Of a stretch of DNA of 64,000 bases, positions 50,660 through 59,485 are shown one piece after another (the first letter of the stretch is position 1; each line of letters begins with the position of its first letter). A model generated the notes under the pieces. The model saw only the letters and a program-made list of their open reading frames with translations. It had not been told where the DNA came from and ran no database searches. The DNA is from Saccharopolyspora_D taberi (GTDB lineage: Bacteria > Actinomycetota > Actinomycetes > Mycobacteriales > Pseudonocardiaceae). The stretch covers positions 1 to 64,000 of the forward strand of contig NZ_BAAAUX010000022.1 of the NCBI RefSeq assembly GCF_039534165.1, given 5' to 3'. Both the position numbers and the translations under genes were made by a program.

Positions 50660-51566
50660 CCGCGCGCAGCGCGTACATCAGCGGGACGCGGGGGTCGGTG
50701 TCGGGCAGACGCCACCACCCGTTGTCCGCGCGCACCATCGATTCCCACCGCGGCCACGGGAGCAGCTCCGTTTCCCGCAGGCTCCGGATGGTCAGGCCCG
50801 CGCCGGCGAGTGCGTTGATCACCTCACCGAGGCTGTGGGGCCACTCGTAGACGACCGTCGCCTCGCTCAGCGGCGGGCCGTCGGTGTAGGTGCGGGTCGC
50901 GTCGCGTTTCACAGGGCCGCGCCCGGGCAGGTAGTCGTGGCGGAGCAGCAGTTCCGGGCCGTCGCCGGGACCGGGGACCGGGCCGAGCGAGTTCAGCACC
51001 GGGTGGAACTCGACCACGTAGAGGGCTCCGCCGGGACGCAGGAGTTCGGCCATGACTCCCGCCCACCGCTGGAGATCCGGCAGGTAGCACAGCGATCCCT
51101 TGCCGGTGTAGACCAGATCGAAGTCGCGGCCGTCGAGGGCGTGCACCGCGTCGTAGACGTCGGCGTGCACGTACTCGACGTTCGCGCCGGCTTCGGCGGC
51201 GATCCGCCGGGCCTGGTCGATCGCGGCGGACGAGAAGTCGAGTCCCGTCGTCGACCGCGCGCCCCGGCCGGCGAACGCCAGCGTCTCGGTTCCGAGGTGG
51301 CACTGCGGATGCAGCACGTCGAGACCGTCCAGCTCACCGATGTCGATCCACTCGAACGGAGCGAACCAGTCCACCGGCCGCCGGACTCCCAGCCCGTAGA
51401 ACTCGCTGGCCACGTGCACGGGAGTCCGGGCGTCCCAGTTCGCCTGGTTGGCCCGCATCCGCGCCGCGGTGGCCTCGTCGAATCCACCGGCCGCGTCGAA
51501 TCCACCGGCCGCGTCGAATCCACCGGCCGCGTCGAATCCACGGGCCTCGTCGAATCCACCGTCCAC
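50646..51566 (-). CDS. SAM-dependent methyltransferase with a repeat-encoded N-terminus
   Basis: 306 aa. Residues 36-306 form a class I methyltransferase: MRANQANWDARTPVHVASEF, the SAM loop LDVLHPQCHLGTETLAFAGR, and the acidic strand end TTGLDFSSAAIDQARRIAAE. The C-terminal core continues through ALYVVEFHPVL. Residues 1-30 are five six-residue units (G-F-D-A-A-G type) encoded by an 18-bp tandem repeat. The GTG at 51566 has GGAGG five bases upstream, so the repeat should be translated. A start at Met36 would skip it but has no site visible. Substrate unknown. It lies 63 bases downstream of a DUF397 gene. Confidence 0.88.
   Translation of the reverse strand: MDGGFDEARGFDAAGGFDAAGGFDAAGGFDEATAARMRANQANWDARTPVHVASEFYGLGVRRPVDWFAPFEWIDIGELDGLDVLHPQCHLGTETLAFAGRGARSTTGLDFSSAAIDQARRIAAEAGANVEYVHADVYDAVHALDGRDFDLVYTGKGSLCYLPDLQRWAGVMAELLRPGGALYVVEFHPVLNSLGPVPGPGDGPELLLRHDYLPGRGPVKRDATRTYTDGPPLSEATVVYEWPHSLGEVINALAGAGLTIRSLRETELLPWPRWESMVRADNGWWRLPDTDPRVPLMYALRAVKPG
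51477..51566 (-). repeat. Five-unit 18-bp coding minisatellite
   Basis: Five head-to-tail 18-bp units on the plus strand, GTCGAATCCACCGGCCGC. Units at 51477, 51495 and 51513 are identical; those at 51531 and 51549 differ by two or three bases. The array ends exactly at the methyltransferase start codon. A unit change adds or removes six codons without a frameshift. Confidence 0.92.
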
Positions 51567-51629
51567 CCTGTCCTCCTCGTCGGCACCGGGTGGGCTCCGC
51601 CCACCGAGACGGCGGAGCCACCCACGCGG

Positions 51630-51821
51630 TCAGGAGTCGAAGACCCCGCGCTTGACCCCGCTGACGAACTCGCGCCACCGCTGCGGTTCAACGGTGAGGT
51701 GTCCCGCGGCGCGGTTCTTGGTGTCGCGGACCCCGACCCGCTCGACCCCGAAGCCGACCTCGACGCATTGCCCCTGCCCCTGGGTACGGGTACTGGTGCG
51801 CCAGCCGGTGATGCATTCCAT
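51630..51821 (-). CDS. DUF397 small protein
   Basis: 63 aa. The DUF397 pattern is seen in CITGWRTSTRTQGQGQCVEV, then VGVRDTKNRAAGHLTVEPQR and WREFVSGVKRGVFD. Such proteins are almost always encoded just after an XRE/DUF5753 regulator, as here (stop of that gene at 51822, start ATG at 51821, adjacent). In Streptomyces related pairs influence development and antibiotic production, and some behave like toxin-antitoxin pairs. Cytoplasmic. The likely partner is the regulator at 51822-52670. Confidence 0.9.
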   Translation of the reverse strand: MECITGWRTSTRTQGQGQCVEVGFGVERVGVRDTKNRAAGHLTVEPQRWREFVSGVKRGVFDS

Positions 51822-52670
51822 CTACAGCTCTCCTATGCGCTCGTTGATGAGTTGAATAGACCCCTCCGGGTCTATCGCATGTGCTCGTAAATGGTCCATC
51901 ATCGTCACGTAGTTGGACAGCTCGATCTCCCTTTCGAGGTAGAGTCCACCCACGTGGGTTTCCAAATAAACGACGTCGGGATCCACGTGATTGGAGTAGC
52001 GCAGGATCACGAACGGACCAGCCTGCGCCGGATGCGCACCCGCGTCCAACGGCATCACCTGCAGCGTCACGTTCGGCTGTTCTACCAGCTTGAGCACGTG
52101 CTCCAGCTGCCTGCGCAGCACTCCCGGCCCACCGACGCAACGCCGCAGCGCGACCTCGCCGACGACCGCCCACAACTCGAGCGGGTTCGGGCCGGTAACG
52201 CGCTGCTGCCGTTTAATCCGCAGATCGACTCTTCGGGTTATCTCCGACTCGGCCGCCCGAATGAGAGTCGCCTTTGTGATCGCGTGCGCGTATTCCCGGG
52301 TCTGCAGCAACCCCGGAATGGCCTCTGACTCGTAGGTGTGAATTGACGACGCTTCGGCTTCCAGACCGACATAGGTCTCGTACCACTCCGGCAGCACGTC
52401 GCTGTAGGAATGCCACCAGCCGCGCTTCCGGGCATCCCTGGCCAGGTTGATCAACTGGTCCCGCTCGTGCCCGTCGACGGCGTAGAAGTCGAGCAGCGCC
52501 GAGACGTCACCGACCGACGGAGACCGCTTCGCGGTTTCGAACCGACCGATCTTGGCCTGCGTGCAGCCGAGGTGGGCGGCGGCCTGCTGCTGGGTGACCT
52601 CCGCCATGGCCCGGAGTCGGCGTAACTCCGCGGCGAGACGACGACGACGCACGGTGGGACTCACTGTCAT
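51822..52670 (-). CDS. XRE-family regulator with DUF5753 domain
   Basis: 282 aa. The helix-turn-helix is at residues 8-60 (RRRRLAAELRRLRAMAEVTQ, QQAAAHLGCTQAKIGRFETA). The DUF5753 ligand or partner domain runs from about residue 90 (EWYETYVGLEAEASSIHTYE) to the end, with IPGLLQTREYAHAI and RQRVTGPNPLELWAVVGEVA-like segments. The ATG at 52670 is preferred to GTG 52685; neither has a strong site. It is followed immediately by the DUF397 gene and forms the standard actinobacterial pair. Confidence 0.92.
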   Translation of the reverse strand: MTVSPTVRRRRLAAELRRLRAMAEVTQQQAAAHLGCTQAKIGRFETAKRSPSVGDVSALLDFYAVDGHERDQLINLARDARKRGWWHSYSDVLPEWYETYVGLEAEASSIHTYESEAIPGLLQTREYAHAITKATLIRAAESEITRRVDLRIKRQQRVTGPNPLELWAVVGEVALRRCVGGPGVLRRQLEHVLKLVEQPNVTLQVMPLDAGAHPAQAGPFVILRYSNHVDPDVVYLETHVGGLYLEREIELSNYVTMMDHLRAHAIDPEGSIQLINERIGEL

Positions 52671-52797
52671 GATCCCAGTGTCCACCCCTGCCCACCCTGC
52701 GTCACCATCGAGTCACCCTTCGACAACTCGGTGACAATAGGTGATCAGCGCGCCCATGGCAGCCACCACCAACCGATCGGCGCAGCGACCGACGCCG

Positions 52798-54528
52798 CTA
52801 CCTCGGCACGTTCCGGAGGTTGCTGCGGGCCAGCTGGACCATCTTCCCGACACCGCCGGAGAGCACCGTCCGGCTCACCGCCAGGGCAAATCCCTTCACC
52901 TGCGTTCCGGTGATCCGCGGCGGGATGGACAGCGCGTTCGGGTCGGTGACCACGTCGATCAGCGCGGGGCCCGGGCGGCGCAGCGTCTCGGCCAGCGCGT
53001 CGCGCACCTCGCCCGGTTTCTCCACCCGCGTGGCGGGAATGCCCGCCGCGGTCGCGATGGCTGCGAAATCCACCTGGTCGTGGTCGGTCCCGTAATCCGG
53101 GAGGCCGTCGACGAGCATCTCCAGCTTCACCATGCCCAGCGACGAGTTGTTGAAGACCACGACCTTGACCGGCAGCTGGTGGGTGCGCAGCGTCAGCAGG
53201 TCGCCCAGCAGCATCGACAGCCCGCCGTCGCCCGCCATCGCGATGACCTGGCGGCCGGGGTCGGCGCTCTGCGCGCCGATCGCCTGCGGCAGCGCGTTGG
53301 CCATCGAACCGTGCACGAACGAGCCCATCACGCGCCGCCTGCCGTTGGGCGTGACGTAGCGGGCCGCCCACACGTTGCACATCCCGGTGTCCACTGTGAA
53401 CACCGCGTCCTCGGCGGCGAGGTCGTCGAGCACGTCGGCGACGTACTCGGGGTGGATCGGCACCTGGTTCTCGACGTTGCGGGTGTAGGCGTCGACGACC
53501 CGCTCCAGCCGCTCGGCGTGCTCTTTGAGCATGCGGTCCAGGAACGCCCGATCGGTCTTCTGCCGGATCTGCGGGAGGACCGCGCGGATCGTCTCGCCGA
53601 CGTCGCCCTGCACCGCGAAGTCCAGCACCGTGCGCCTGCCGAGGTGGGCGGGCTCGATGTCGACCTGGATCGTGTTGGCCTGCGGCAGGAAGTTGTCATA
53701 GGGGAAGTCGGTTCCCAGCAGCACCAGCCGGTCGGCCTTGTGCATCGCCTCGTGGCAGGCGCCGTAGCCGAGCAGGCCGCTCATCCCCACGTCGTAGGGG
53801 TTGTCGTACTGGATCCACTCCTTGCCGCGCAGCGCGTGGCCGACCGGCGCGTTCAGCTTGCCTGCGAGCTGCATCACCTCGCCGTGCGCTCCGCGCGTTC
53901 CCGCGCCGCAGAACAACATCACGCGTTCCGAGCTGTTCAGCGCCGACGCGAGTTCCGCCACCTGGGACGCCGGCGGGACGACGGTCGGCGGTTCGCAGTG
54001 GACCACGCCCTGCCCGGTCGGCCGGGCCGCGGGCCGCTGCGCGACGTCGCCGGGCAGCACCAGGACCGACACACCGCGGCGGCCCGCCGCCGTCTGGATC
54101 GCGCTCCGCAGCAGTCGCGGCATCTGTTCCGGCTGCGACATGAGTTCGCAGAAATGACTACATTCGTTGAACAGTTCTTCAGGGTGCGTTTCCTGGAAGA
54201 ATCCGGTGCCGATCTGCTCGGACGGAATGTGCGAGGCGAGCGCGAGCACCGGCGCGCCGCTGCGGTGCGCGTCGAACAGCCCGTTGATCAGGTGCAGGTT
54301 GCCCGGCCCGCAGCTGCCCGCGCACACCGCGAGCCTGCCGGTCAGCTGGGCCTCCGCGCCCGCCGTGAAGGCCGCCGTCTCCTCGTGCCGGACGTGCACC
54401 CACTCGATGCCGTCGGTGCGGCGCACCGCGTCGACCACCGGGTTCAGGCTGTCCCCGACGATGCCGTAGATCCGCCGGACGCCCGCCTGCACGAGCACTT
54501 CGATGAACTGGTCGGCGACACTCGGCAT
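52798..54528 (-). CDS. Thiamine-diphosphate enzyme, pyruvate oxidase/dehydrogenase (quinone) type
   Basis: 576 aa, the length of PoxB. It shows the three-domain thiamine enzyme layout. The N-terminal domain has the activating Glu in EWVHVRHEETAAFTAGAEAQ. The central domain includes GKEWIQYDNPYDVGMSGLLG. The C-terminal cofactor motif is AMAGDGGLSMLLGDLLTLRT with NNSSLGM. PoxB decarboxylates pyruvate to acetate and passes electrons to quinones at the membrane; related acetolactate synthases are excluded by the GLLGYGACHEA and VDIEPAHLGRR features. The ATG at 54528 has GGAGGG upstream. Single gene. Confidence 0.9.
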   Translation of the reverse strand: MPSVADQFIEVLVQAGVRRIYGIVGDSLNPVVDAVRRTDGIEWVHVRHEETAAFTAGAEAQLTGRLAVCAGSCGPGNLHLINGLFDAHRSGAPVLALASHIPSEQIGTGFFQETHPEELFNECSHFCELMSQPEQMPRLLRSAIQTAAGRRGVSVLVLPGDVAQRPAARPTGQGVVHCEPPTVVPPASQVAELASALNSSERVMLFCGAGTRGAHGEVMQLAGKLNAPVGHALRGKEWIQYDNPYDVGMSGLLGYGACHEAMHKADRLVLLGTDFPYDNFLPQANTIQVDIEPAHLGRRTVLDFAVQGDVGETIRAVLPQIRQKTDRAFLDRMLKEHAERLERVVDAYTRNVENQVPIHPEYVADVLDDLAAEDAVFTVDTGMCNVWAARYVTPNGRRRVMGSFVHGSMANALPQAIGAQSADPGRQVIAMAGDGGLSMLLGDLLTLRTHQLPVKVVVFNNSSLGMVKLEMLVDGLPDYGTDHDQVDFAAIATAAGIPATRVEKPGEVRDALAETLRRPGPALIDVVTDPNALSIPPRITGTQVKGFALAVSRTVLSGGVGKMVQLARSNLRNVPR

Positions 54529-54699
54529 GTGCGTCCCTCCAACGGCGATCGGTCGGCGTGCGTCCTCACCCCGTGTACGCGTGGTATCGAACACCCGCAA
54601 CTTGAATCCGATCGGGCGACCTCGGTAACGTGAAGCGCACCGCGGTCGATCTTGTTGTTGTCGGCCCGAATTCTTGATTTTTTCGAAAGGGATGCAGCG
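54529..54699. other. Divergent promoter region
   Basis: 171 bases between the oxidase gene and the small membrane protein. AT-rich around 54655-54690 (TTGTCGGCCCGAATTCTTGA, then TTTTTCGAAA). No repeat was seen. Confidence 0.4.
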
Positions 54700-54882
54700 G
54701 TGAGCGTCCGCCTCTACACGATCTGCGCGATGTGTGTGACCGCCTCGGCCGTGGCCGGAGTCCTGGTGGGTGGAATCATCGCCGCGAACGGCCGGGAGGC
54801 GAATCCGGCGCAGCCGGTTCCGGTCTCCCAGCACTCCCCGTCGCTGGAGGCGGCGGGCGGGATGGGCGTCCCCCGGCCCTGA
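54700..54882 (+). CDS. Small membrane-anchored protein, 60 aa
   Basis: The GTG at 54700 has AAAGGG about 9 bases upstream. The N-terminus is one hydrophobic segment (ICAMCVTASAVAGVLVGGII) after a short basic start, then a proline-rich tail (NPAQPVPVSQHSPSLEAAGG). It is either a signal-anchored protein or a secreted peptide. No family is recognised. It is followed 24 bases later by the peroxiredoxin gene. Confidence 0.6.
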   Translation: MSVRLYTICAMCVTASAVAGVLVGGIIAANGREANPAQPVPVSQHSPSLEAAGGMGVPRP

Positions 54883-54906
54883 GCGGCGTCGGCTAGCGTC
54901 GGGGGC

Positions 54907-55380
54907 ATGAGCGAACAAGCACGACTTTCCGAAGGCGACCTCGCCCCCGACTTCTCCCTGCCGGACGCGGACGGCAAGACCGTCGCGCTGTCGGACTTCC
55001 GGGGCCGGTCGGTGGTCGTCTACTTCTACCCCGCCGCCAGCACTCCGGGCTGCACCAAGGAAGCCTGCGACTTCCGCGACAGCCTGGCGGTGCTCAACGA
55101 CGCCGGCTTCGACGTCCTGGGCATCTCCCCGGACAAGCCGGAGAAGCTGGTGAAGTTCCGCGACGCCGAGGGCCTGACCTTCCCGCTGCTGGCGGACCAG
55201 GACAAGTCCGTCATGACCGCGTGGGGCGCGTTCGGCGAGAAGCAGAACTACGGCAGGACCGTCCAGGGCGTGATCCGTTCGACGTTCGTCGTCGACCCGG
55301 AGGGCAAGATCGCCAAGGCCCTCTACAACGTCAAGGCGACCGGCCACGTCGACCGCCTGCGCAAGGACCTGGGCGTCTGA
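54907..55380 (+). CDS. bcp: Thioredoxin-dependent peroxiredoxin (Bcp/PrxQ)
   Basis: Reduces hydrogen peroxide and organic peroxides in the cytoplasm, with electrons from thioredoxin. 157 aa. The peroxidatic cysteine is Cys49 and the resolving one Cys54 in STPGCTKEACDFRD, the alpha-2 type arrangement. The catalytic Thr, Pro and Arg environment is also present (VVYFYPAASTPGC). The late segment TFVVDPEGKIAKALYNVKAT is typical. The ATG at 54907 lies ten bases after a GTCGGGGG stretch. A terminator hairpin follows at 55386-55410. Confidence 0.95.
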   Translation: MSEQARLSEGDLAPDFSLPDADGKTVALSDFRGRSVVVYFYPAASTPGCTKEACDFRDSLAVLNDAGFDVLGISPDKPEKLVKFRDAEGLTFPLLADQDKSVMTAWGAFGEKQNYGRTVQGVIRSTFVVDPEGKIAKALYNVKATGHVDRLRKDLGV

Positions 55381-55385
55381 CCGGC

Positions 55386-55410
55386 AGGGCACCTACCCGG
55401 CAGGTGCCCT
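55386..55410. terminator. Bidirectional terminator hairpin
   Basis: AGGGCACCT-ACCCGGC-AGGTGCCCT, a 9-bp perfect stem, between convergent genes ending at 55380 and 55414. Confidence 0.8.
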
Positions 55411-55413
55411 CCC

Positions 55414-56172
55414 CTAGTCGACGAACATGTAGATCGCGACGGCGGCGGCGATGACCACCACCAGGTAACGCAGCAGAGTCGCGGGCATCCGCTGCGCGAC
55501 CTTCCCGCCGACGTAGCCGCCGAGCACCGTGGTCGGCACCAGCGTCAGCACCGCGGCCCAGTCCACCGGTGCGATCAGCGCGAAGACCACCATCGTGACC
55601 GCGCTGCCCATCAGCCCGAGCCAGCTCTTGAGCGCGTTGAGCCTGCGCATGGTGTCGTTGGCCGCCAGCACCAGGATCGCGATGAAGATGACGCTGCGCG
55701 CGCCGCCGAAGTACCCGCCGTAGATCGAGGCGAGGAAGATCCCGGCGGTCAGGATCGCGGTCCGGTCCGGCGCGTCCACGTCCGGGTTGCCCAGCCACCG
55801 GCGGATCGTGTTCTGGAAGGCCATCAGCACCGCCGCGAGCCCGATCAGCGCGGGCACGATCGCGTCGAAGACCGAGCCGGGCAGGACCAGCAGCAGCACG
55901 CAGCCGAGGACCGAGCCGACCACCGCGGCGATCGTGGTGCTGACCAGGCGGCGGCGGTTCCCGCCGAGATCGGTGCGCTGGCTGAACGCGGCGCCGATGA
56001 AGCCCGGCCCCTGCGCCACCGAGTTCGTCACGTTCGCCACCAGCGGGGTCATCCCGGTGGCGAGCAGCGCTGGGAAGACCAGCAGCGAGCCGCCCCCGGC
56101 CACCGCGTTGATGGCGCCGGAGAGGAACCCGACGACCACGAGCACGGCCAACTCGAACCATTCGGTGAACAC
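55414..56172 (-). CDS. TauE/SafE family membrane transporter
   Basis: 252 aa with about eight membrane helices. The family repeats are VVGFLSGAINAVAGGGSLLV near the N-terminus and FLASIYGGYFGGARSVIFIA in the second half, with LNALKSWLGL after it. Members export or import sulfite, sulfonates or other organosulfur anions. No sulfur gene is adjacent, so the substrate is open. The ATG at 56172 precedes FTEWFELAVLVV. Single gene. Confidence 0.9.
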   Translation of the reverse strand: MFTEWFELAVLVVVGFLSGAINAVAGGGSLLVFPALLATGMTPLVANVTNSVAQGPGFIGAAFSQRTDLGGNRRRLVSTTIAAVVGSVLGCVLLLVLPGSVFDAIVPALIGLAAVLMAFQNTIRRWLGNPDVDAPDRTAILTAGIFLASIYGGYFGGARSVIFIAILVLAANDTMRRLNALKSWLGLMGSAVTMVVFALIAPVDWAAVLTLVPTTVLGGYVGGKVAQRMPATLLRYLVVVIAAAVAIYMFVD

Positions 56173-56285
56173 CCCAGGAAGCTAGCTGCTGGAACGAGCC
56201 GCGTTCACCTCGGGGCGAGCGGTGTCACACCTTGTCGGCCGGGCGCGGGTTTCGGGATGATCGGTTCAGTGCTGAGGGGGATGCG

Positions 56286-58883
56286 TTGACCGGGTTGGAA
56301 AGCGCCGGTTTGGGCGCGGGCAGGGCCGTTGTCCGGCAGCTGGCGGCGAACTGGCGGCCGCTCGGAAGGCCGGGATCCGCCGGGGTGCGGATCTGTCCGA
56401 ACTGATCTCGCTGCGGTTCGGCGGCCTGCGGCAGCGGAACCGGAATGATCTGCACCGCAGGCTCGACGAGGTCGGCGAGCTGGTCGGCGAGCAGCTCGAA
56501 GAGCTGTGCGCGCGGGAAGGCGTCGAAGATGGCGAGCGCGTCGCGGCGCTGGAGGCGGTCGTGGACGCCCTCGACGAGGCGGACCTGTCGGACACAACGT
56601 TGCTGGGCAGCGACCTCGATCCCGTGCTGCTGGCGCGGGAGGTGCGGCGCCGGGTGCCTTCGGCGTCCCGCCGTGCGGGACTGGGCGAAGCCGGGCGGGC
56701 GTTGTTCGACCGGGCGCTCGACCTGTGCTGCGTGCAGCTGGTCTACCTGGTCCGCGAGCTTCCCGAGTACGAGTCGCGGCTGGCGGAGGGGTCGCTGCGC
56801 CGCGCGACGGAGGTGCTTTCCGGTGTCGAGCGGCTGCTCGCGCGGGTGCCGCTGACCAGCCTCGACGCCCCTTCCGGCACCGACCACGACGAGCAGTTCC
56901 GGCGGCGCTACCTGGAAGCGGTCGCCGATGATCTCGACGACCTGGAGCTCATCGGCGTCAACGTCCACAACTTCCGGCCGCGCACCAAGCTCTCCGTCGC
57001 CTACCTGAGCCTGACGGTGAACCAGGACGCGCCGCGCAAGGACGACCTCTTCGCCCAGTGGTTCGAACACGAGCACTCCGACGCCCTGTCCCGAGCGCTG
57101 CGCGTCGAGGAGGCGCTGGGTGCGGCGGACCTGACGCTCGTGCGCGGCGAGGCCGGGTCGGGCAAGTCCACGCTGCTGCGCTGGCTGGCGGTGAGCGCGG
57201 CGCGCGGGAACTTCGACCGCGATCTGGAGAAGTGGAACGGCTGTGTCCCGATCCTGATCAAGCTCCGCAGCTACGCCGGTCAGCCCCTGCCCCAGCCCGA
57301 GCAGTTCGTGCCCGGGCCCGGCGGCCCCGCGCTCGGACCGCTTCCGGAGGGCTGGACGCACCGGCAGCTGGCGTCGGGCAGGGCGTTGCTGCTGGTGGAC
57401 GGGGTCGACGAGCTCAGGGACCGGGAGCGCCCGAAGGTCCGACGCTGGCTGGGGCAGCTGCTCAAGAGCTACCCGAAGACGCGCATCGTCGTCACCTCGC
57501 GCCCGGCTGCGGCCGGTACGAAGTGGCTGCACAGCGAAGGATTCGCGGCGGTCGACCTGGAGCACATGACTCCCGGCGAGGTGCGGGAGTTCGTCGAACT
57601 GTGGCACCGGGCGCTGCTCGCCGGGGACGGTGTTCTCCCATTTACGCGGGAAGAAATCGAGGAACACCAACGGCTTTTGCTCGCGCGGCTCGATGCTCGT
57701 GCGCATCTCCGGGGGCTGGCGCGGAGTCCGCTGATGTGCGCGATGTTGTGCGCACTGCATCTGGATCGTGGCGGGGATTTGCCGAGAGACCGCAAGAGTC
57801 TTTATGAAGCGGCGCTGGAGATGCTGCTCCACCAGCGCGAGGACGCGCGCGGAATTCCGGCGCATGACGAAGTTCCGTTGTCGTATCGGCAGAAGCTCGT
57901 GCTGCTCCAGGACATCTCGTTCTGGTTGAACCTCAACAGCCGGTCCGAACTGCCGCGCGAGACCGCAGTGGAACGGATCGACCGGAAGCTCCAGGCGATG
58001 CGCGGCATCGATGCGTCGGCGGACGAGTGCCTGGACTTTCTCGTGCAGCGCAGCGGTGTTATCCGGGCGCCGGTGGAGGGCCGGATCGACTTCGTGCACC
58101 GGACTTTCCAGGAGTTCCTGGCCGCGCGGGAGGCGGCGGCCGAAGGCCACGTCCGCATGCTGGTCGAGAAGGCGACTTCCGGGTTCTGGCGCGAGACGGT
58201 GATCATGGCGTCGGCACTGCTCAACCGGCCGGGGCGCGCGGAGCTGCTGAACGGGATCCTGGACCGGGCCGGAGGCGTTGGAGTTGCTGGCCGATTATGC
58301 GCGGGATCCACGGGACAAGGTGCAGAGCCACATCTCGGCTGTCTGGGGCCTTTTCGATGCCGAATCCTATGCGAAACGAGTGCTCGCCCACGCCGTACGG
58401 CCAGACGGCCGTCTCCTGGTCGACCGCATCGCGCACCTCGCCCAGCTCAGACACTTGGACTGGCTCGAAGATCTGCGGATCTTCCTATTCAGACGCTGCA
58501 CAGACCTGGAGTTCCTTCGTCACGCGGAGGGCTTTCCGTTGTCCTCTCTGACAGTGCGGTGCAGAGGGAAGGTCTCGCTCTCCCCTCTTCGCGCGCATCC
58601 CGGGCTGAAAGGCCTCTACCTGCACGGCGCGGCCGAATGTGGGGACTTGCCTGCCTTGACCGCGCTCACCAAGCTGGAGAGACTTTCCCTCCGCTACTTC
58701 GAAGGCACCCTCGATCTCGATATCCTCGGCCAACTTCCCGCGCTGAAGTTGCTGGCTCTGAGCAAGTGCGGAGAAATGGACCTGTCGCTGTTGGCCGACC
58801 TCGACGTGACCGTGCGAGTCGACGATGCCGAGAGGTTCCGAGGTACCGAAGCGCTTGGCGACCGGCTCCACTCCCTCCGCTAA
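56286..58883 (+). pseudogene. NACHT-LRR (STAND NTPase) defence-type gene with two frame breaks
   Basis: TTG 56286 has GAGGGGG five bases upstream and begins LTGLESAGLGAGRAVVRQLA, the N-terminal pattern of actinobacterial NACHT proteins. Near 56355 the coding frame shifts by one missing base into AARKAGIRRGADLSELISLR. It then runs to about 58270, where one extra G (58271) shifts it back to EALELLADYARDPRDKVQSH. In the restored protein (about 865 aa) the P-loop GEAGSGKST lies at about residue 287, Walker B ALLLVDGVDEL at about 367, and leucine-rich repeats (LTALTKLERLSLRYFEG, LPALKLLALSKC) at the end. Relatives act in antiphage defence. The breaks may be real or draft errors. Confidence 0.8.
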
Positions 58884-59485
58884 CCCGCCAACTTCCGCAG
58901 TTCCGGCAGCAGCAGCCGGAGTGCCCGCCCCCGGTGCGAGTCGGCGTCCTTCTCCTCCGGAGAAAGTTCCGCCGAAGTCCGGGTGTCGCCCTCCGGGACG
59001 AAGATCGGGTCGTAGCCGAAGCCGTTGCTCCCGCGCTCCGCGCGGGTGATCGTGCCGCGCCACTCGCCGCGGACCACGGTCTCGGTGCCGTCCGGCAGGA
59101 CCAGGGCCGCCGCCGAGACGAAGGCTCCACCGCGGCGGTCGTCCGGGACGTCGTTGAGCTGGCCCAGCAGCAGGTCGAGGTTGGCCTGGTCGTCGCCGTG
59201 CTTTCCGGACCAGCGCGCGGAGAACACGCCCGGCATGCCGTTGAGCGCGTCCACCGCCAGGCCCGAGTCGTCGGCGACCGCAGGCAGTCCGGTGGCCTCG
59301 GCCGCGTCGCGGGCCTTGGCCAGCGCGTTGTCCTCGAAGGTCGCGCCGGTCTCCGGGGCTTCCGGGAACTCCGGCACCTCGTCCAGGCCGACGACCTCGA
59401 CTCCGGTCACACCTTCGGCTTCGAGGATGCGGCGCAGTTCGACCAGCTTCTTGGCGTTGCGGGTGGCCAGCAGGACGCGGCTCAT
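58880..59485 (-). CDS. rdgB: XTP/dITP diphosphatase (non-canonical purine NTP pyrophosphatase)
   Basis: Removes ITP, dITP and XTP from the nucleotide pool. 201 aa. It begins with the HAM1 signature LLATRNAKKLVELRRILEAE. Catalytic and specificity residues lie in TFEDNALAKARDAAEATGLP, AVADDSGLAVDALNGMPGVF and SARWSGKHG, and the C-terminal GSNGFGYDPIFVPEG and SHRGRAL are present. The start overlaps the rph stop as ATGA. It is the last gene of the rhomboid-murI-MBL-rph-rdgB operon. Its stop overlaps the convergent NACHT gene end by four bases. Confidence 0.95.
   Translation of the reverse strand: MSRVLLATRNAKKLVELRRILEAEGVTGVEVVGLDEVPEFPEAPETGATFEDNALAKARDAAEATGLPAVADDSGLAVDALNGMPGVFSARWSGKHGDDQANLDLLLGQLNDVPDDRRGGAFVSAAALVLPDGTETVVRGEWRGTITRAERGSNGFGYDPIFVPEGDTRTSAELSPEEKDADSHRGRALRLLLPELRKLAG

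Noticed and set aside
51477..51566. A possible CRISPR-like or spacer array because of the regular repeats.
   Set aside because: The units are contiguous 18-mers with no spacers and lie in frame within a methyltransferase gene, so this is a coding minisatellite.
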